From Microbacteriaceae bacterium (lineage in GTDB: Bacteria > Actinomycetota > Actinomycetes > Actinomycetales > Microbacteriaceae): a stretch of 16,530 bases of DNA. Every line of letters starts with the position of its first letter. The first letter of the stretch is position 1. The position numbers and the translations under genes were made by a program. The stretch is from the NCBI GenBank assembly GCA_947454285.1, contig CANGJO010000013.1:1-16530 (forward strand), given 5' to 3'. Below, piece by piece: positions 1 through 6,283 of this stretch. Under the pieces are notes generated by a model. That model was not told the DNA's origin and searched no databases. It was given only the letters and a program-made list of their open reading frames with translations.

Positions 1-209
1 AATTCACTGGCCTTTGTTGCATCCACGGTCACCCAAAGAATTAGGCCAAACACTAGCGCGAGGGCCGCATAGAAACTAACCCACAACGCTGATTCTTTGG
101 CGCTTGGAATATGCGGCCGCTTGAAGATTATTAGTACGTCTGCCAGCAGGATGGCGGTCAATACAACCATCGAGATGATTTCAAACCAGAAATAGGAAGA
201 TTCGCTCAT
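1..209 (-). CDS. TerC-family integral membrane protein, N-terminal part (cut by window edge)
   Basis: This is an open frame running off the left edge, with ATG at 207-209 and 69 complete codons visible. The protein begins MSESSYFWFEIISMVVL. It shows a first hydrophobic helix at about residues 9-28, a basic/polar link with RPHIPSAKES, and a second helix at about 42-62. The pattern 'helix, (A)D-(V/L)-x-x-x-(F/H)-(K/R)R, then S-x-(K/R)E-(S/A)-A-x-W' is the usual start of TerC/Alx family proteins. These are multi-pass inner-membrane proteins linked to metal (manganese) handling and export. AGGA precedes the ATG by about 4 bases. Only about a fifth of a normal TerC protein (about 320-350 aa) is visible, so the acidic metal-binding residues lie outside the window. 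Family call from N-terminal similarity only. Confidence 0.7.
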   Translation of the reverse strand, partial: MSESSYFWFEIISMVVLTAILLADVLIIFKRPHIPSAKESALWVSFYAALALVFGLILWVTVDATKASE

Positions 210-218
210 AGTTCCTAA

Positions 219-264
219 AGTCTAAACGGTGCTCTGACCGTCATGGCTGGTTGGCGTTTAGACT
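219..264. promoter_or_regulatory. Inverted repeat carrying outward-facing candidate promoters for terC and tRNA-Arg
   Basis: A perfect 10-bp inverted repeat, AGTCTAAACG (219-228) and CGTTTAGACT (255-264), is separated by 26 bp. Each arm reads outward as TAGACT, which fits the TANNNT -10 consensus. The right arm (259-264) would start transcription near 271, upstream of the tRNA. The left arm (224-219) would start near 212, almost at the terC ATG. The centre holds TGACCGTCA (235-243), an odd-centred palindrome that could contain a -35-like TGAC or an operator. The promoter role is inferred; a regulator-binding site is an alternative. Confidence 0.5.
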
Positions 265-270
265 GTTAGG

Positions 271-287
271 CGTTGCCACGCGCAACG
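271..287 (+). other. Hairpin in the predicted 5' leader of pre-tRNA-Arg
   Basis: CGTTGC (271-276) pairs with GCAACG (282-287) across a 5-nt loop, one base before the mature tRNA begins. If transcription starts about 7 bp after the -10 at 259-264, the leader is almost exactly this hairpin, which RNase P would remove. The pairing is read directly; the transcription start is inferred. Confidence 0.45.
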
Positions 288-288
288 T

Positions 289-361
289 GCCCTCGTAGCT
301 CAGTGGATAGAGCAAGAGCCTTCTAATCTCTTGGTCGCAGGTTCGATTCCTGCCGGGGGCG
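289..361 (+). tRNA. tRNA-Arg (anticodon TCT)
   Basis: A full cloverleaf can be drawn. The acceptor stem is GCCCTCG (289-295) with CGGGGGC (354-360), including one T-G wobble. The D stem is GCTC (298-301) with GAGC (310-313). The anticodon loop CTTCTAA (320-326) gives anticodon TCT (322-324). The T arm is GCAGG-TTCGATT-CCTGC (337-353), and the discriminator G is at 361. No CCA is encoded, so it is added after transcription. TCT reads AGA/AGG codons. The anticodon stem 315-319/327-331 has four pairs plus a C-T mismatch next to the loop (C319 against T327, tRNA positions 31 and 39), where close relatives usually have C-G. The gene is otherwise intact. Confidence 0.96.
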
Positions 362-374
362 CTTCCCGCACAAG

Positions 375-1187
375 TTAGCCCAGTAGAGACTTCATGTTCT
401 TGAAGATCAGGTTCGCTGCAAAGTCTGGTGCAAGCCGGATTAGGTAGCCCATGGTCTTTGAATCGCTGCCGATGTAAATACGGTGAGCCTTACTTTCAAT
501 GGCATCCACCATCATCTTGCCGGCAACCGCTGGGGCTGTGACACGTGCCGCGGCCTTCTTCTGTGCAGCAGTGAGTTCACCTGAACCAAAACTGACGCCA
601 GAGTTACCTGAAATATTGGTGCCTATTGCTCCAGGCCAAACCAGAGTCAGGGAAACGTTGGTTTCCTTGAGTTCTGAACGCAGTCCTTCGGTGAGCATGT
701 TTAGCGCTGCCTTGGTGGAACCGTAAAGGGTCTGACCGGGCACAGGTGCGAATGAACCCATTGAAGACACGTTCAAAATATGTGCTTCAGGGCGGGTTAG
801 TAGCCCAGGCAGGAAAGCCTTGATCATGTTGAGCGGGCCAAAGAAGTTCACGTTCATCACGCGATCGATGTGCTCGAAATCAAGTTCGTTGATTTTTACG
901 AACGGCTGAATGATTCCGGCAACATTTACCAGCGCATCGATCTTGCCAAGCTTGGCTTCAATCTCGGCAGGGAGAGCGGCAACGCGAGTTCTATCGGTGA
1001 TGTTCACATCAAATGCGAAGAAGTTCTTAGCGTTATCGCCGGCAAGCTTTTTTGTTTCTTCAAGAAACTCGTGCTTCAGATCTAGACCGGCTACTTTTGC
1101 ACCACGGCGGAGCAATTCGAGTGAAACTTCGCGACCCATGCCATTTCCGGCTCCGGTGACTACAAGTACTTTTCCCTGAACCTTCAT
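375..1187 (-). CDS. Short-chain dehydrogenase/reductase (SDR family)
   Basis: This 270-aa classical SDR is an NAD(P)-dependent oxidoreductase with a Rossmann fold. The nucleotide-binding motif TGAGNGMG is at 11-18, the adenine-ring D-V at 60-61, NVAG at 88-91 and the structural Asn at about 114. The catalytic set is S141/S142, Y155 and K159 (YGSTK), and a PG motif lies at 185-186. D36 at the end of the second strand favours NAD over NADP. The start is ATG at 1185-1187, with AAGGA about 7 bases upstream overlapping the argG stop codon. It is therefore probably translated from the same mRNA as argG, 10 bp upstream. The substrate cannot be read from sequence; nothing here ties it to arginine synthesis beyond position. 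Confidence 0.9.
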   Translation of the reverse strand: MKVQGKVLVVTGAGNGMGREVSLELLRRGAKVAGLDLKHEFLEETKKLAGDNAKNFFAFDVNITDRTRVAALPAEIEAKLGKIDALVNVAGIIQPFVKINELDFEHIDRVMNVNFFGPLNMIKAFLPGLLTRPEAHILNVSSMGSFAPVPGQTLYGSTKAALNMLTEGLRSELKETNVSLTLVWPGAIGTNISGNSGVSFGSGELTAAQKKAAARVTAPAVAGKMMVDAIESKAHRIYIGSDSKTMGYLIRLAPDFAANLIFKNMKSLLG

Positions 1188-1197
1188 GCTGGCTTCC

Positions 1198-2511
1198 TTA
1201 AGCTAGTTCGAACTGGCCGCCGTCAATCTGACCCTGCTTGCGGTACAGATCAAGTTTCTGGCGTGTGTCTGCAATGTCTAGGTTGCGCATGGTCAACTGA
1301 CCAATGCGGTCTTCCGGACCGAATGCAGAATCTTCGTTGCGCTCCATCGAAAGCTTCTCTGGGTGGTAGCTGAAGTTTTCGCCGCGAGTGTCAACGATTG
1401 AGTAGTCGTCACCACGACGAAGTCGCAAGGTAACCGAACCAGTAACCGCGGATGCAACCCATCGGGTTAGTGATTCACGGAACATAAGTGTCTGCGGGTC
1501 CAACCAGCGACCTTCGTAAAGTAGGCGACCCATTTTGCGACCCTCGTTGTGGTAGTTCGCAACGGTGTCTTCGTTGTGGATTGCAGAAATCAAACGCTCA
1601 TAGGCGATGTAGATCAAAGCCATTCCCGGAGCTTCGTAAATTCCGCGGCTCTTGGCTTCGATGATTCGGTTTTCAATCTGGTCTGACATTCCAAGACCGT
1701 GACGACCACCAATAACGTTTGCCTCGTGGAATAGCTCAACCTGGTTCTTGAAGTCCTTGCCGTTGATAGCAACTGGTTCACCCTGCTTGAACGTGATGGT
1801 CACGTCTTCGCTGTCGATCTTTACCGATGAGTCCCAGAACTTTACGCCCATGATTGGGTTAACCAGTTCCATTGATGAGCTCAGCAGCTCTAGGTCTTTG
1901 GCTTCGTGAGTAGCACCAAGCATGTTGGCATCTGTTGAGTAAGCCTTTTCCACCGATGCACGGTAAGGCAACTTGCGAGCCTGCAACCACTCAGACATCT
2001 CGTGACGGCCACCTAGTTCTTCAACAAAGGTGCTGTCTAGCCATGGCTTGTAGATGCGAAGGTTTGGGTTTGCCAAAAGTCCGTAGCGGTAGAAACGCTC
2101 AATGTCGTTGCCTTTGTAGGTACTTCCGTCGCCCCAGATATCCACGCCATCTTCGTGCATTGCGCGAACCAACATGGTTCCGGTAACTGCACGACCTAGA
2201 GGAGTGGTGTTGAAGTAAACCTTGCCGCCGGTGCGAATGTGGAATGCGCCACAGGCAATCGCGGCAAAACCTTCGCGAACCAGTGCAGCGCGGCAATCGA
2301 TTAGACGACCCTGCTCGGCGCCGTATTCCTTGGCGCGATCTGGGATCGACTCGATGTCGTCTTCGTCGTACTGACCTAGGTCGGCTGTGTAGGTATAAGG
2401 AACCGCACCCTTTTCGCGCATCCAGGCAACGGCCACAGATGTGTCGAGACCACCAGAGAAGGCAATGCCAACTTTTTCACCAACAGGGAGGGATTCAAGA
2501 ACCTTAGACAT
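1198..2511 (-). CDS. argG: Argininosuccinate synthase
   Basis: This enzyme joins citrulline and aspartate using ATP to form argininosuccinate, the penultimate step of arginine synthesis (cytosolic, tetrameric). At 437 aa it belongs to the longer, E. coli-like ArgG class (about 447 aa) rather than the roughly 400-aa class. The PP-loop SGGLDTS is at 19-25, GDGSTYKGND at 127-136 and STDANMLG at 192-199; all are typical of this class. Start is ATG at 2509-2511. No Shine-Dalgarno is visible, but TAACCT lies 7 bases upstream, which fits a leaderless transcript as is common in actinobacteria. No argC/J/B/D/F/H genes adjoin it, so it sits apart from the rest of the pathway. The SDR gene follows closely. 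Confidence 0.97.
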   Translation of the reverse strand: MSKVLESLPVGEKVGIAFSGGLDTSVAVAWMREKGAVPYTYTADLGQYDEDDIESIPDRAKEYGAEQGRLIDCRAALVREGFAAIACGAFHIRTGGKVYFNTTPLGRAVTGTMLVRAMHEDGVDIWGDGSTYKGNDIERFYRYGLLANPNLRIYKPWLDSTFVEELGGRHEMSEWLQARKLPYRASVEKAYSTDANMLGATHEAKDLELLSSSMELVNPIMGVKFWDSSVKIDSEDVTITFKQGEPVAINGKDFKNQVELFHEANVIGGRHGLGMSDQIENRIIEAKSRGIYEAPGMALIYIAYERLISAIHNEDTVANYHNEGRKMGRLLYEGRWLDPQTLMFRESLTRWVASAVTGSVTLRLRRGDDYSIVDTRGENFSYHPEKLSMERNEDSAFGPEDRIGQLTMRNLDIADTRQKLDLYRKQGQIDGGQFELA

Positions 2512-2518
2512 GGATACA

Positions 2519-2537
2519 AGGTTACCCGGAATAACCT
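2519..2537. promoter_or_regulatory. Divergent argG/gpx promoter with mirrored TAACCT hexamers
   Basis: AGGTTA (2519-2524) and TAACCT (2532-2537) form a perfect 6-bp inverted repeat with a 7-bp centre inside a 51-bp divergent gap. Read outward on each strand both arms are TAACCT, matching TANNNT. The - strand copy sits 7 bases from the argG ATG (leaderless). The + strand copy would start gpx mRNA near 2544, giving a leader of about 19 nt. A repressor operator is an alternative reading of the same symmetry. Confidence 0.5.
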
Positions 2538-2562
2538 GGGCTTAATAGGGTTTGATAAGGGT

Positions 2563-3045
2563 ATGAGCCTAAAAGACGCCGAATTGACCATGTTGGATGG
2601 ACGCAAGACCACCTTCGCCGAGTTTGCTGGCAAGACTGTGCTTGTGGTCAACGTGGCATCGCGCTGTGGCCTGACTCCGCAGTACGAGGCCCTCGAAGCG
2701 CTGCAAAAGAAGTACGCGGCCAAGGGGTTCACGGTTCTAGGCATGCCCTCAAACCAGTTCATGCAGGAACTAGGCACCAGCGAAGCTATCGGTGATTACT
2801 GTTCAACCACTTGGGGAGTGACTTTTCCGATGACAGAAAAGATCAAGGTCAATGGCCGCGGTCGCCACGAGCTGTACAAGACTTTGGTCAAGGCCAAGGA
2901 TCACGCCGGATTGGCTGGACCGGTGATGTGGAACTTTGAGAAGTTTCTGGTGCTGCCAAATGGCCAGATTCAACGCTTCAGACCTAACACGAAGCCCGAT
3001 GCGCCCGAGGTTATTGCGGCGATTGAAGACGCTCTAAAGGCCTAG
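2563..3045 (+). CDS. Glutathione peroxidase family thiol peroxidase (probably thioredoxin-dependent)
   Basis: This protein reduces hydrogen and organic peroxides. It has 160 aa, the normal size for bacterial GPX-like proteins. The peroxidatic Cys is C35 in NVASRCG, the catalytic Gln is Q68 and the W-N pair is W123-N124 (WNFEKF). The second Cys, C80 (DYC..), is in the place used as the resolving Cys by 2-Cys GPX enzymes such as yeast Gpx3, so thioredoxin is the likely electron donor. The third Cys often found in the PCNQF motif is Ser here (S63), which should not matter for that mechanism. ATG at 2563-2565 has only weak Shine-Dalgarno candidates upstream. It stands alone on the + strand, divergent from argG. 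Confidence 0.93.
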   Translation: MSLKDAELTMLDGRKTTFAEFAGKTVLVVNVASRCGLTPQYEALEALQKKYAAKGFTVLGMPSNQFMQELGTSEAIGDYCSTTWGVTFPMTEKIKVNGRGRHELYKTLVKAKDHAGLAGPVMWNFEKFLVLPNGQIQRFRPNTKPDAPEVIAAIEDALKA

Positions 3046-3058
3046 AGAGCACAGTGTT

Positions 3059-3550
3059 TTAGAGGGCACTGTCTCCAAGATCAACGCCAAGGTAATCGGC
3101 AATGACGTCGGTGACTAGTTTGTGATCGTCTCGTTGAGGTAATCCCGAAATTGTTGCAGTGGCCACGATACCTTGGCCTTCAACGCGAATAGGGAAGCAG
3201 CCGCCGTGCCAGGCATAGTTAGTTTCATCTAACCCCGATATTTTGTGGGCGGCATCGGCAAACTTTATTTCAAGTCCAACTAGATATGAACTGGCGTGCA
3301 TTAGGTTGACCAGGTTGCGCTTGCGACGAGCCCAGTCGGCGTTTACGGCCGTAGTGCCAGGCATTGCACTGAAGAACAAGATGTCGTCGCCGCGGCGAAT
3401 GTCGACAGCCACGCCCTGGCCGTATTTTTCTGCTTCGGCGCGCAGCGCATTGCCAAGCTTCCAGGCGTCTGCCTCGCTAAAACTTCTGAACACCAAAAGC
3501 TCTTCTTGACGAATTACTTTTTCAATATCTGATTCGCGCGGCTCATTCAT
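3059..3550 (-). CDS. UPF0303 / GlcG-HbpS-like (DUF336) protein
   Basis: This 163-aa protein matches the UPF0303 group in length and conserved stretches: VDIRRGDDILFF at 49-60, PGTTAVNADW at 64-73, RRKRNLV at 75-81, HGGCFP at 115-120 and GLPQRDDH at 136-143. The wider GlcG/HbpS (DUF336) fold includes haem-binding or haem-degrading and sensory proteins, and some UPF0303 members are annotated as 'heme-degrading domain' proteins. The biochemical role of this subgroup is not established, so I give no activity. ATG at 3548-3550 follows the Lrp-type regulator by 9 bp, with TAGG upstream, so the two are probably co-transcribed. It converges on gpx with only 13 bp between the stop codons. Confidence 0.8.
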   Translation of the reverse strand: MNEPRESDIEKVIRQEELLVFRSFSEADAWKLGNALRAEAEKYGQGVAVDIRRGDDILFFSAMPGTTAVNADWARRKRNLVNLMHASSYLVGLEIKFADAAHKISGLDETNYAWHGGCFPIRVEGQGIVATATISGLPQRDDHKLVTDVIADYLGVDLGDSAL

Positions 3551-3559
3551 GATTTAAAC

Positions 3560-4033
3560 CTAAGCGACCGGACCCTTGTGAAAATGTTCAAACACCATGT
3601 TGGTTCGGGTTGATGCAACCGTTGCATTGCTAGATAAGTTCTCGAGCACAAATTCGCGAACGTGATCGTTGTCACGCACGGCAAGGTGAACAATGAAGTC
3701 CTCGGCGCCACCCAGGAAGAAGACTTGGATGACCTCTGGCAGCGAACGCATTTCATTCATGAAATCGGCAAGGTGAGATCTGGCTCCGGCACGCAGGGTG
3801 ACCGAAATCAAAACCTGACTTGATAGCCCGATAGCTGCCGGATTGATGTTGGCATTGAAACCGGTGATGACTCCGCGAGACACGAGTGCGCGAACACGGG
3901 TGATGCAGGTAGACGCGGCAATTCCGGCAGCCTCGGCAAGATCGGTGTTGGTCATGCGGGCGTTGCTGCTGAGTAAGCGCAGCAGTTCGTGATCAATCTC
4001 GTCCAGTTCAACCTGCAGATTATTCGTTGGCAT
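3560..4033 (-). CDS. Lrp/AsnC-family transcriptional regulator
   Basis: This 157-aa regulator has an N-terminal helix-turn-helix at about residues 10-55 (DEIDHELLRLL, then a TNTDLAEAAGIAASTC segment) and a C-terminal RAM amino-acid-sensing domain at about 65-145. Such proteins form dimers to octamers, bind amino acids and control amino-acid metabolism genes. I chose ATG at 4031-4033, with GAAGGG (4044-4049) 10 bases upstream. A longer frame starting at TTG 4067-4069 would add 12 unconserved residues and cover the probable promoter. It diverges from alanine dehydrogenase. Known Lrp/AsnC members such as mycobacterial AldR regulate ald from this position, so ald is the likely target, probably with autoregulation. 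Confidence 0.92.
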   Translation of the reverse strand: MPTNNLQVELDEIDHELLRLLSSNARMTNTDLAEAAGIAASTCITRVRALVSRGVITGFNANINPAAIGLSSQVLISVTLRAGARSHLADFMNEMRSLPEVIQVFFLGGAEDFIVHLAVRDNDHVREFVLENLSSNATVASTRTNMVFEHFHKGPVA

Positions 4034-4049
4034 GGCCAAAATTCCCTTC

Positions 4050-4063
4050 AATAATGAATTATT
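4050..4063. promoter_or_regulatory. AT-rich palindrome, candidate Lrp-type operator
   Basis: AATAAT and ATTATT flank a GA centre, and the surrounding 17 bp (CA...AG) resembles the AT-rich palindromes bound by Lrp/AsnC dimers. It lies just upstream of the Lrp-type gene, over the likely -10 region. A TTGACC (- strand, 4081-4076) could be the -35, though spacing to the nearest -10 candidate (ataatg, 19 bp) is long. The site is inferred from symmetry and position. Confidence 0.4.
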
Positions 4064-4102
4064 AGGCAAATTTTAGGTCAATTAGTGCAGAATATACAGT
4101 CT

Positions 4103-4116
4103 TTACACGAATGTAA
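4103..4116. promoter_or_regulatory. TTACA-N4-TGTAA inverted repeat upstream of ald
   Basis: TTACA (4103-4107) and TGTAA (4112-4116) form a perfect 5-bp inverted repeat 40 bp before the ald start. The overlapping CACG/CGTG pair (4106-4109/4117-4120) adds symmetry. TANNNT hexamers TACAGT (4095-4100) and TAACGT (4114-4119) are the candidate -10 elements for ald; I cannot choose between them. It is a plausible activator or repressor site. Confidence 0.35.
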
Positions 4117-4156
4117 CGTGAAACCTACAGGATTTACCTGAAAGAAGGAGCAAATC

Positions 4157-5275
4157 ATGCGCGTAGGCATTCCAACTGAGATCAAGAACAACGAGAACCG
4201 TGTGGCGATTACGCCTGCCGGGGTGCACGAGTTGGTGCGCCGTGGCCACGAGGTATTCATTCAGGTGGGTGCCGGAGTTGGTTCTGGTTTTGAGGATGCC
4301 GACTACCAGGTGCAGGGCGCCAAGATGCTGGCCACCGCCGAAGAGGTCTGGGCCGCCGGTGATTTGTTACTCAAGGTGAAAGAGCCAATCAAAGCCGAAT
4401 ACAAATTGATGCGTCGCGATCAAGTGTTGTTCACCTACCTTCACCTTGCTGCTTCGCGCGAGTGCACCGATGCACTGCTTGCATCTGGAACCACCGCGAT
4501 TGCATACGAGACCGTGCAGCTTCCAAATCGTTCATTGCCACTGTTGCAACCGATGAGTGAAGTTGCCGGGCGATTGTCAGCTCAGATTGGTGCTTATCAA
4601 CTTATGAAGAATGAGGGTGGTCGTGGAGTTTTGATGGGCGGTGTGCCGGGTGCACCAAAGGCCAAGGTGGTTGTGATTGGTGGCGGAGTTGCCGGTGAGC
4701 ACGCTGCGACCATGGCGCTTGGAATGCAAGCCGAGGTAACCGTGATTGATATTTCTCTGCCAAAGTTGCGTGAACTTGATGCACGTTTTGGCGGAAACGT
4801 TCGTACTCGCGTTTCAACAGCACTTGAAATTGCCGAACAGCTAAAAGATGCCGATCTAGTAATTGGATCAGTTTTAATTCCGGGAGAGAAAGCACCAAAG
4901 CTGGTTACCGATGCAATGGTCAAGACTATGAAGCCTGGATCGGTGTTGGTTGACATCGCGATCGACCAGGGCGGATGTTTTGAAAACTCAAAGCCAACCA
5001 CTCACGATGACCCAACTTTTAAAGTTCACAACAGTGTTTACTACTGCGTGGCCAACATGCCGGGTGCGGTTCCTGCAACATCTACTCGCGCGCTGACCAA
5101 TGCAACCTTGCCTTACGTGGTTGCTCTTGCCGACAAGGGTTGGAAGGCAGCGCTTGCAGCAGATGAATCTTTGGCTAAGGGATTGAACGTGCACGATGGC
5201 AAGGTCACATACTCTGGCGTGCAGCACGCATTTCCGGAACTTCCATTCCAGGAGTTGCAAGTAGCAATCGCCTAG
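4157..5275 (+). CDS. ald: Alanine dehydrogenase
   Basis: Alanine dehydrogenase catalyses NAD-dependent reversible conversion of L-alanine to pyruvate and ammonia (cytosolic, usually hexameric). At 372 aa it has the family length. Substrate and catalytic residues expected from the mycobacterial enzyme are present: R15, K75 in KVKEP, H96 in YLHLA, and D268 in AIDQGG. The NAD-binding GGGVAG is at 175-180, followed by D198 for the ribose. Start is ATG at 4157-4159 with a strong GAAGGAG (4144-4150) 6 bases upstream. It diverges from an Lrp/AsnC regulator. Its TAG stop overlaps the TAG stop of aguA on the other strand in a shared CTAG. Confidence 0.97.
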   Translation: MRVGIPTEIKNNENRVAITPAGVHELVRRGHEVFIQVGAGVGSGFEDADYQVQGAKMLATAEEVWAAGDLLLKVKEPIKAEYKLMRRDQVLFTYLHLAASRECTDALLASGTTAIAYETVQLPNRSLPLLQPMSEVAGRLSAQIGAYQLMKNEGGRGVLMGGVPGAPKAKVVVIGGGVAGEHAATMALGMQAEVTVIDISLPKLRELDARFGGNVRTRVSTALEIAEQLKDADLVIGSVLIPGEKAPKLVTDAMVKTMKPGSVLVDIAIDQGGCFENSKPTTHDDPTFKVHNSVYYCVANMPGAVPATSTRALTNATLPYVVALADKGWKAALAADESLAKGLNVHDGKVTYSGVQHAFPELPFQELQVAIA

Positions 5276-6282
5276 GCGGGTTGTTGCTGCGTAATGCAGT
5301 GGATGCCACCACCTCGCGCAAATAGCGGGCGAGCATCTACCAGCACGATTTTTCTATCGGGGTAAACGCTCTGCAAAGTTTCCACCGCGCGCTGATCGTT
5401 GGCATCGTTAAAGCCACACAAAATTACGCCGCCGTTTACGAGGTAGTGATTGATGTAGCTGTAATCAACGAAGCCTTCGTCATCACGCAAAACTGTTGGC
5501 GCGGCAACCGGGATTAATTCAAAGCCGCCATGTTCTTCAAGTGTGCGCTTGACCTCGTGGCTGACCGAGTAATCCGGGTGGCTTGGGTCTTCTTGATTGT
5601 GAAACAGGATCTTGGTTGGTGATGCGAAGCAGGCAACGATGTCGATGTGACCGCGGGTACCAAATTCGTCATAGTCGCGAGTTAGTCCCCGGCGAATCCA
5701 GATGGCCTCTTTGGTGCCAAGTTTTTCGTGGATCTCTGATTCAACCTCGGCACGAGACCAGGTTGAGTTTCTGCCTTCGCCAAGTTGCACGGTTTCGGTA
5801 AGCAGAACTGCACCTGCGCCATTGACATGGATTCCGCCGCCCTCGTTGATTAGATCTGAATTGATCAGCTCCTTGCCGGCGAGATTCGCAATAACTTCGG
5901 CGACTTTAGAGTCTTTGTCCCAGCTGGCCCAGCTCTGAGCGCCCCAACCGTTGAAGATCCAGTTCACCGCGGCGACTTCACCACTCGCGTTCTTTACAAA
6001 GGTTGGGCCAATGTCGCGCATCCACGCGTCGTTTAGGGGAGCGGCCACGATCTCTACTCGTGAATCTAAATACTCCCTGGCGATTTCAATTGCGTCTTGC
6101 TCACACAGCATGGTTACTGGTTCAAATTCGATGATTGCGTTTGCCACGGCAGCCCAGGTTGAGCGAGCCTCGTGCCAATCCGATTCTGTTTCACCAAGTG
6201 TGTAACCCGATGATGGCCAGGCCATCCAAGTGCGTTCGTGCGGCGCCCACTCGGCGGGCATCGACCACATTGACGAATTCAA
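5272..6282 (-). CDS. aguA: Agmatine deiminase
   Basis: Agmatine deiminase hydrolyses agmatine to N-carbamoylputrescine and ammonia. The 336-aa protein has the peptidyl-arginine-deiminase-like fold. Visible motifs are NDAWMRDIGP (84-93), EGGGIHVNG (147-155), GHID (211-214) and the catalytic Cys C329 in GGGIHCITQQ near the C-terminus. The frame opens with TTG at 6280-6282, 1 bp after the aguB stop, with GGAG about 12 bases upstream. ATG at 6268-6270 (residue 5) is an alternative; translational coupling to aguB is likely in either case. It is the last gene of the five-gene operon and acts directly before AguB in putrescine formation. Confidence 0.96.
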   Translation of the reverse strand: MNSSMWSMPAEWAPHERTWMAWPSSGYTLGETESDWHEARSTWAAVANAIIEFEPVTMLCEQDAIEIAREYLDSRVEIVAAPLNDAWMRDIGPTFVKNASGEVAAVNWIFNGWGAQSWASWDKDSKVAEVIANLAGKELINSDLINEGGGIHVNGAGAVLLTETVQLGEGRNSTWSRAEVESEIHEKLGTKEAIWIRRGLTRDYDEFGTRGHIDIVACFASPTKILFHNQEDPSHPDYSVSHEVKRTLEEHGGFELIPVAAPTVLRDDEGFVDYSYINHYLVNGGVILCGFNDANDQRAVETLQSVYPDRKIVLVDARPLFARGGGIHCITQQQPA

Positions 6283-6283
6283 T

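Noticed and set aside
210..288. Manganese (yybP-ykoY) riboswitch upstream of terC
   Set aside because: The gap is short and I could not find the conserved loop sequences of that riboswitch. The symmetry is explained by candidate promoters.
2512..2562. ARG box (ArgR operator) in front of argG
   Set aside because: The inverted repeat AGGTTA-N7-TAACCT does not match the TGAAT/ATTCA-type ARG box consensus, so I call only a promoter or generic operator.
3051..3072. ACAGTG/CACTGT hairpin between gpx and the UPF0303 gene as a terminator
   Set aside because: The stem has only 6 bp with a 10-nt loop, no T-run follows on either strand, and it lies partly inside the coding region.
4034..4069. A longer start (TTG at 4067) for the Lrp/AsnC regulator
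   Set aside because: The 12 extra residues are not family-like and the segment carries the likely promoter and palindrome. The ATG at 4031-4033 has GAAGGG upstream.
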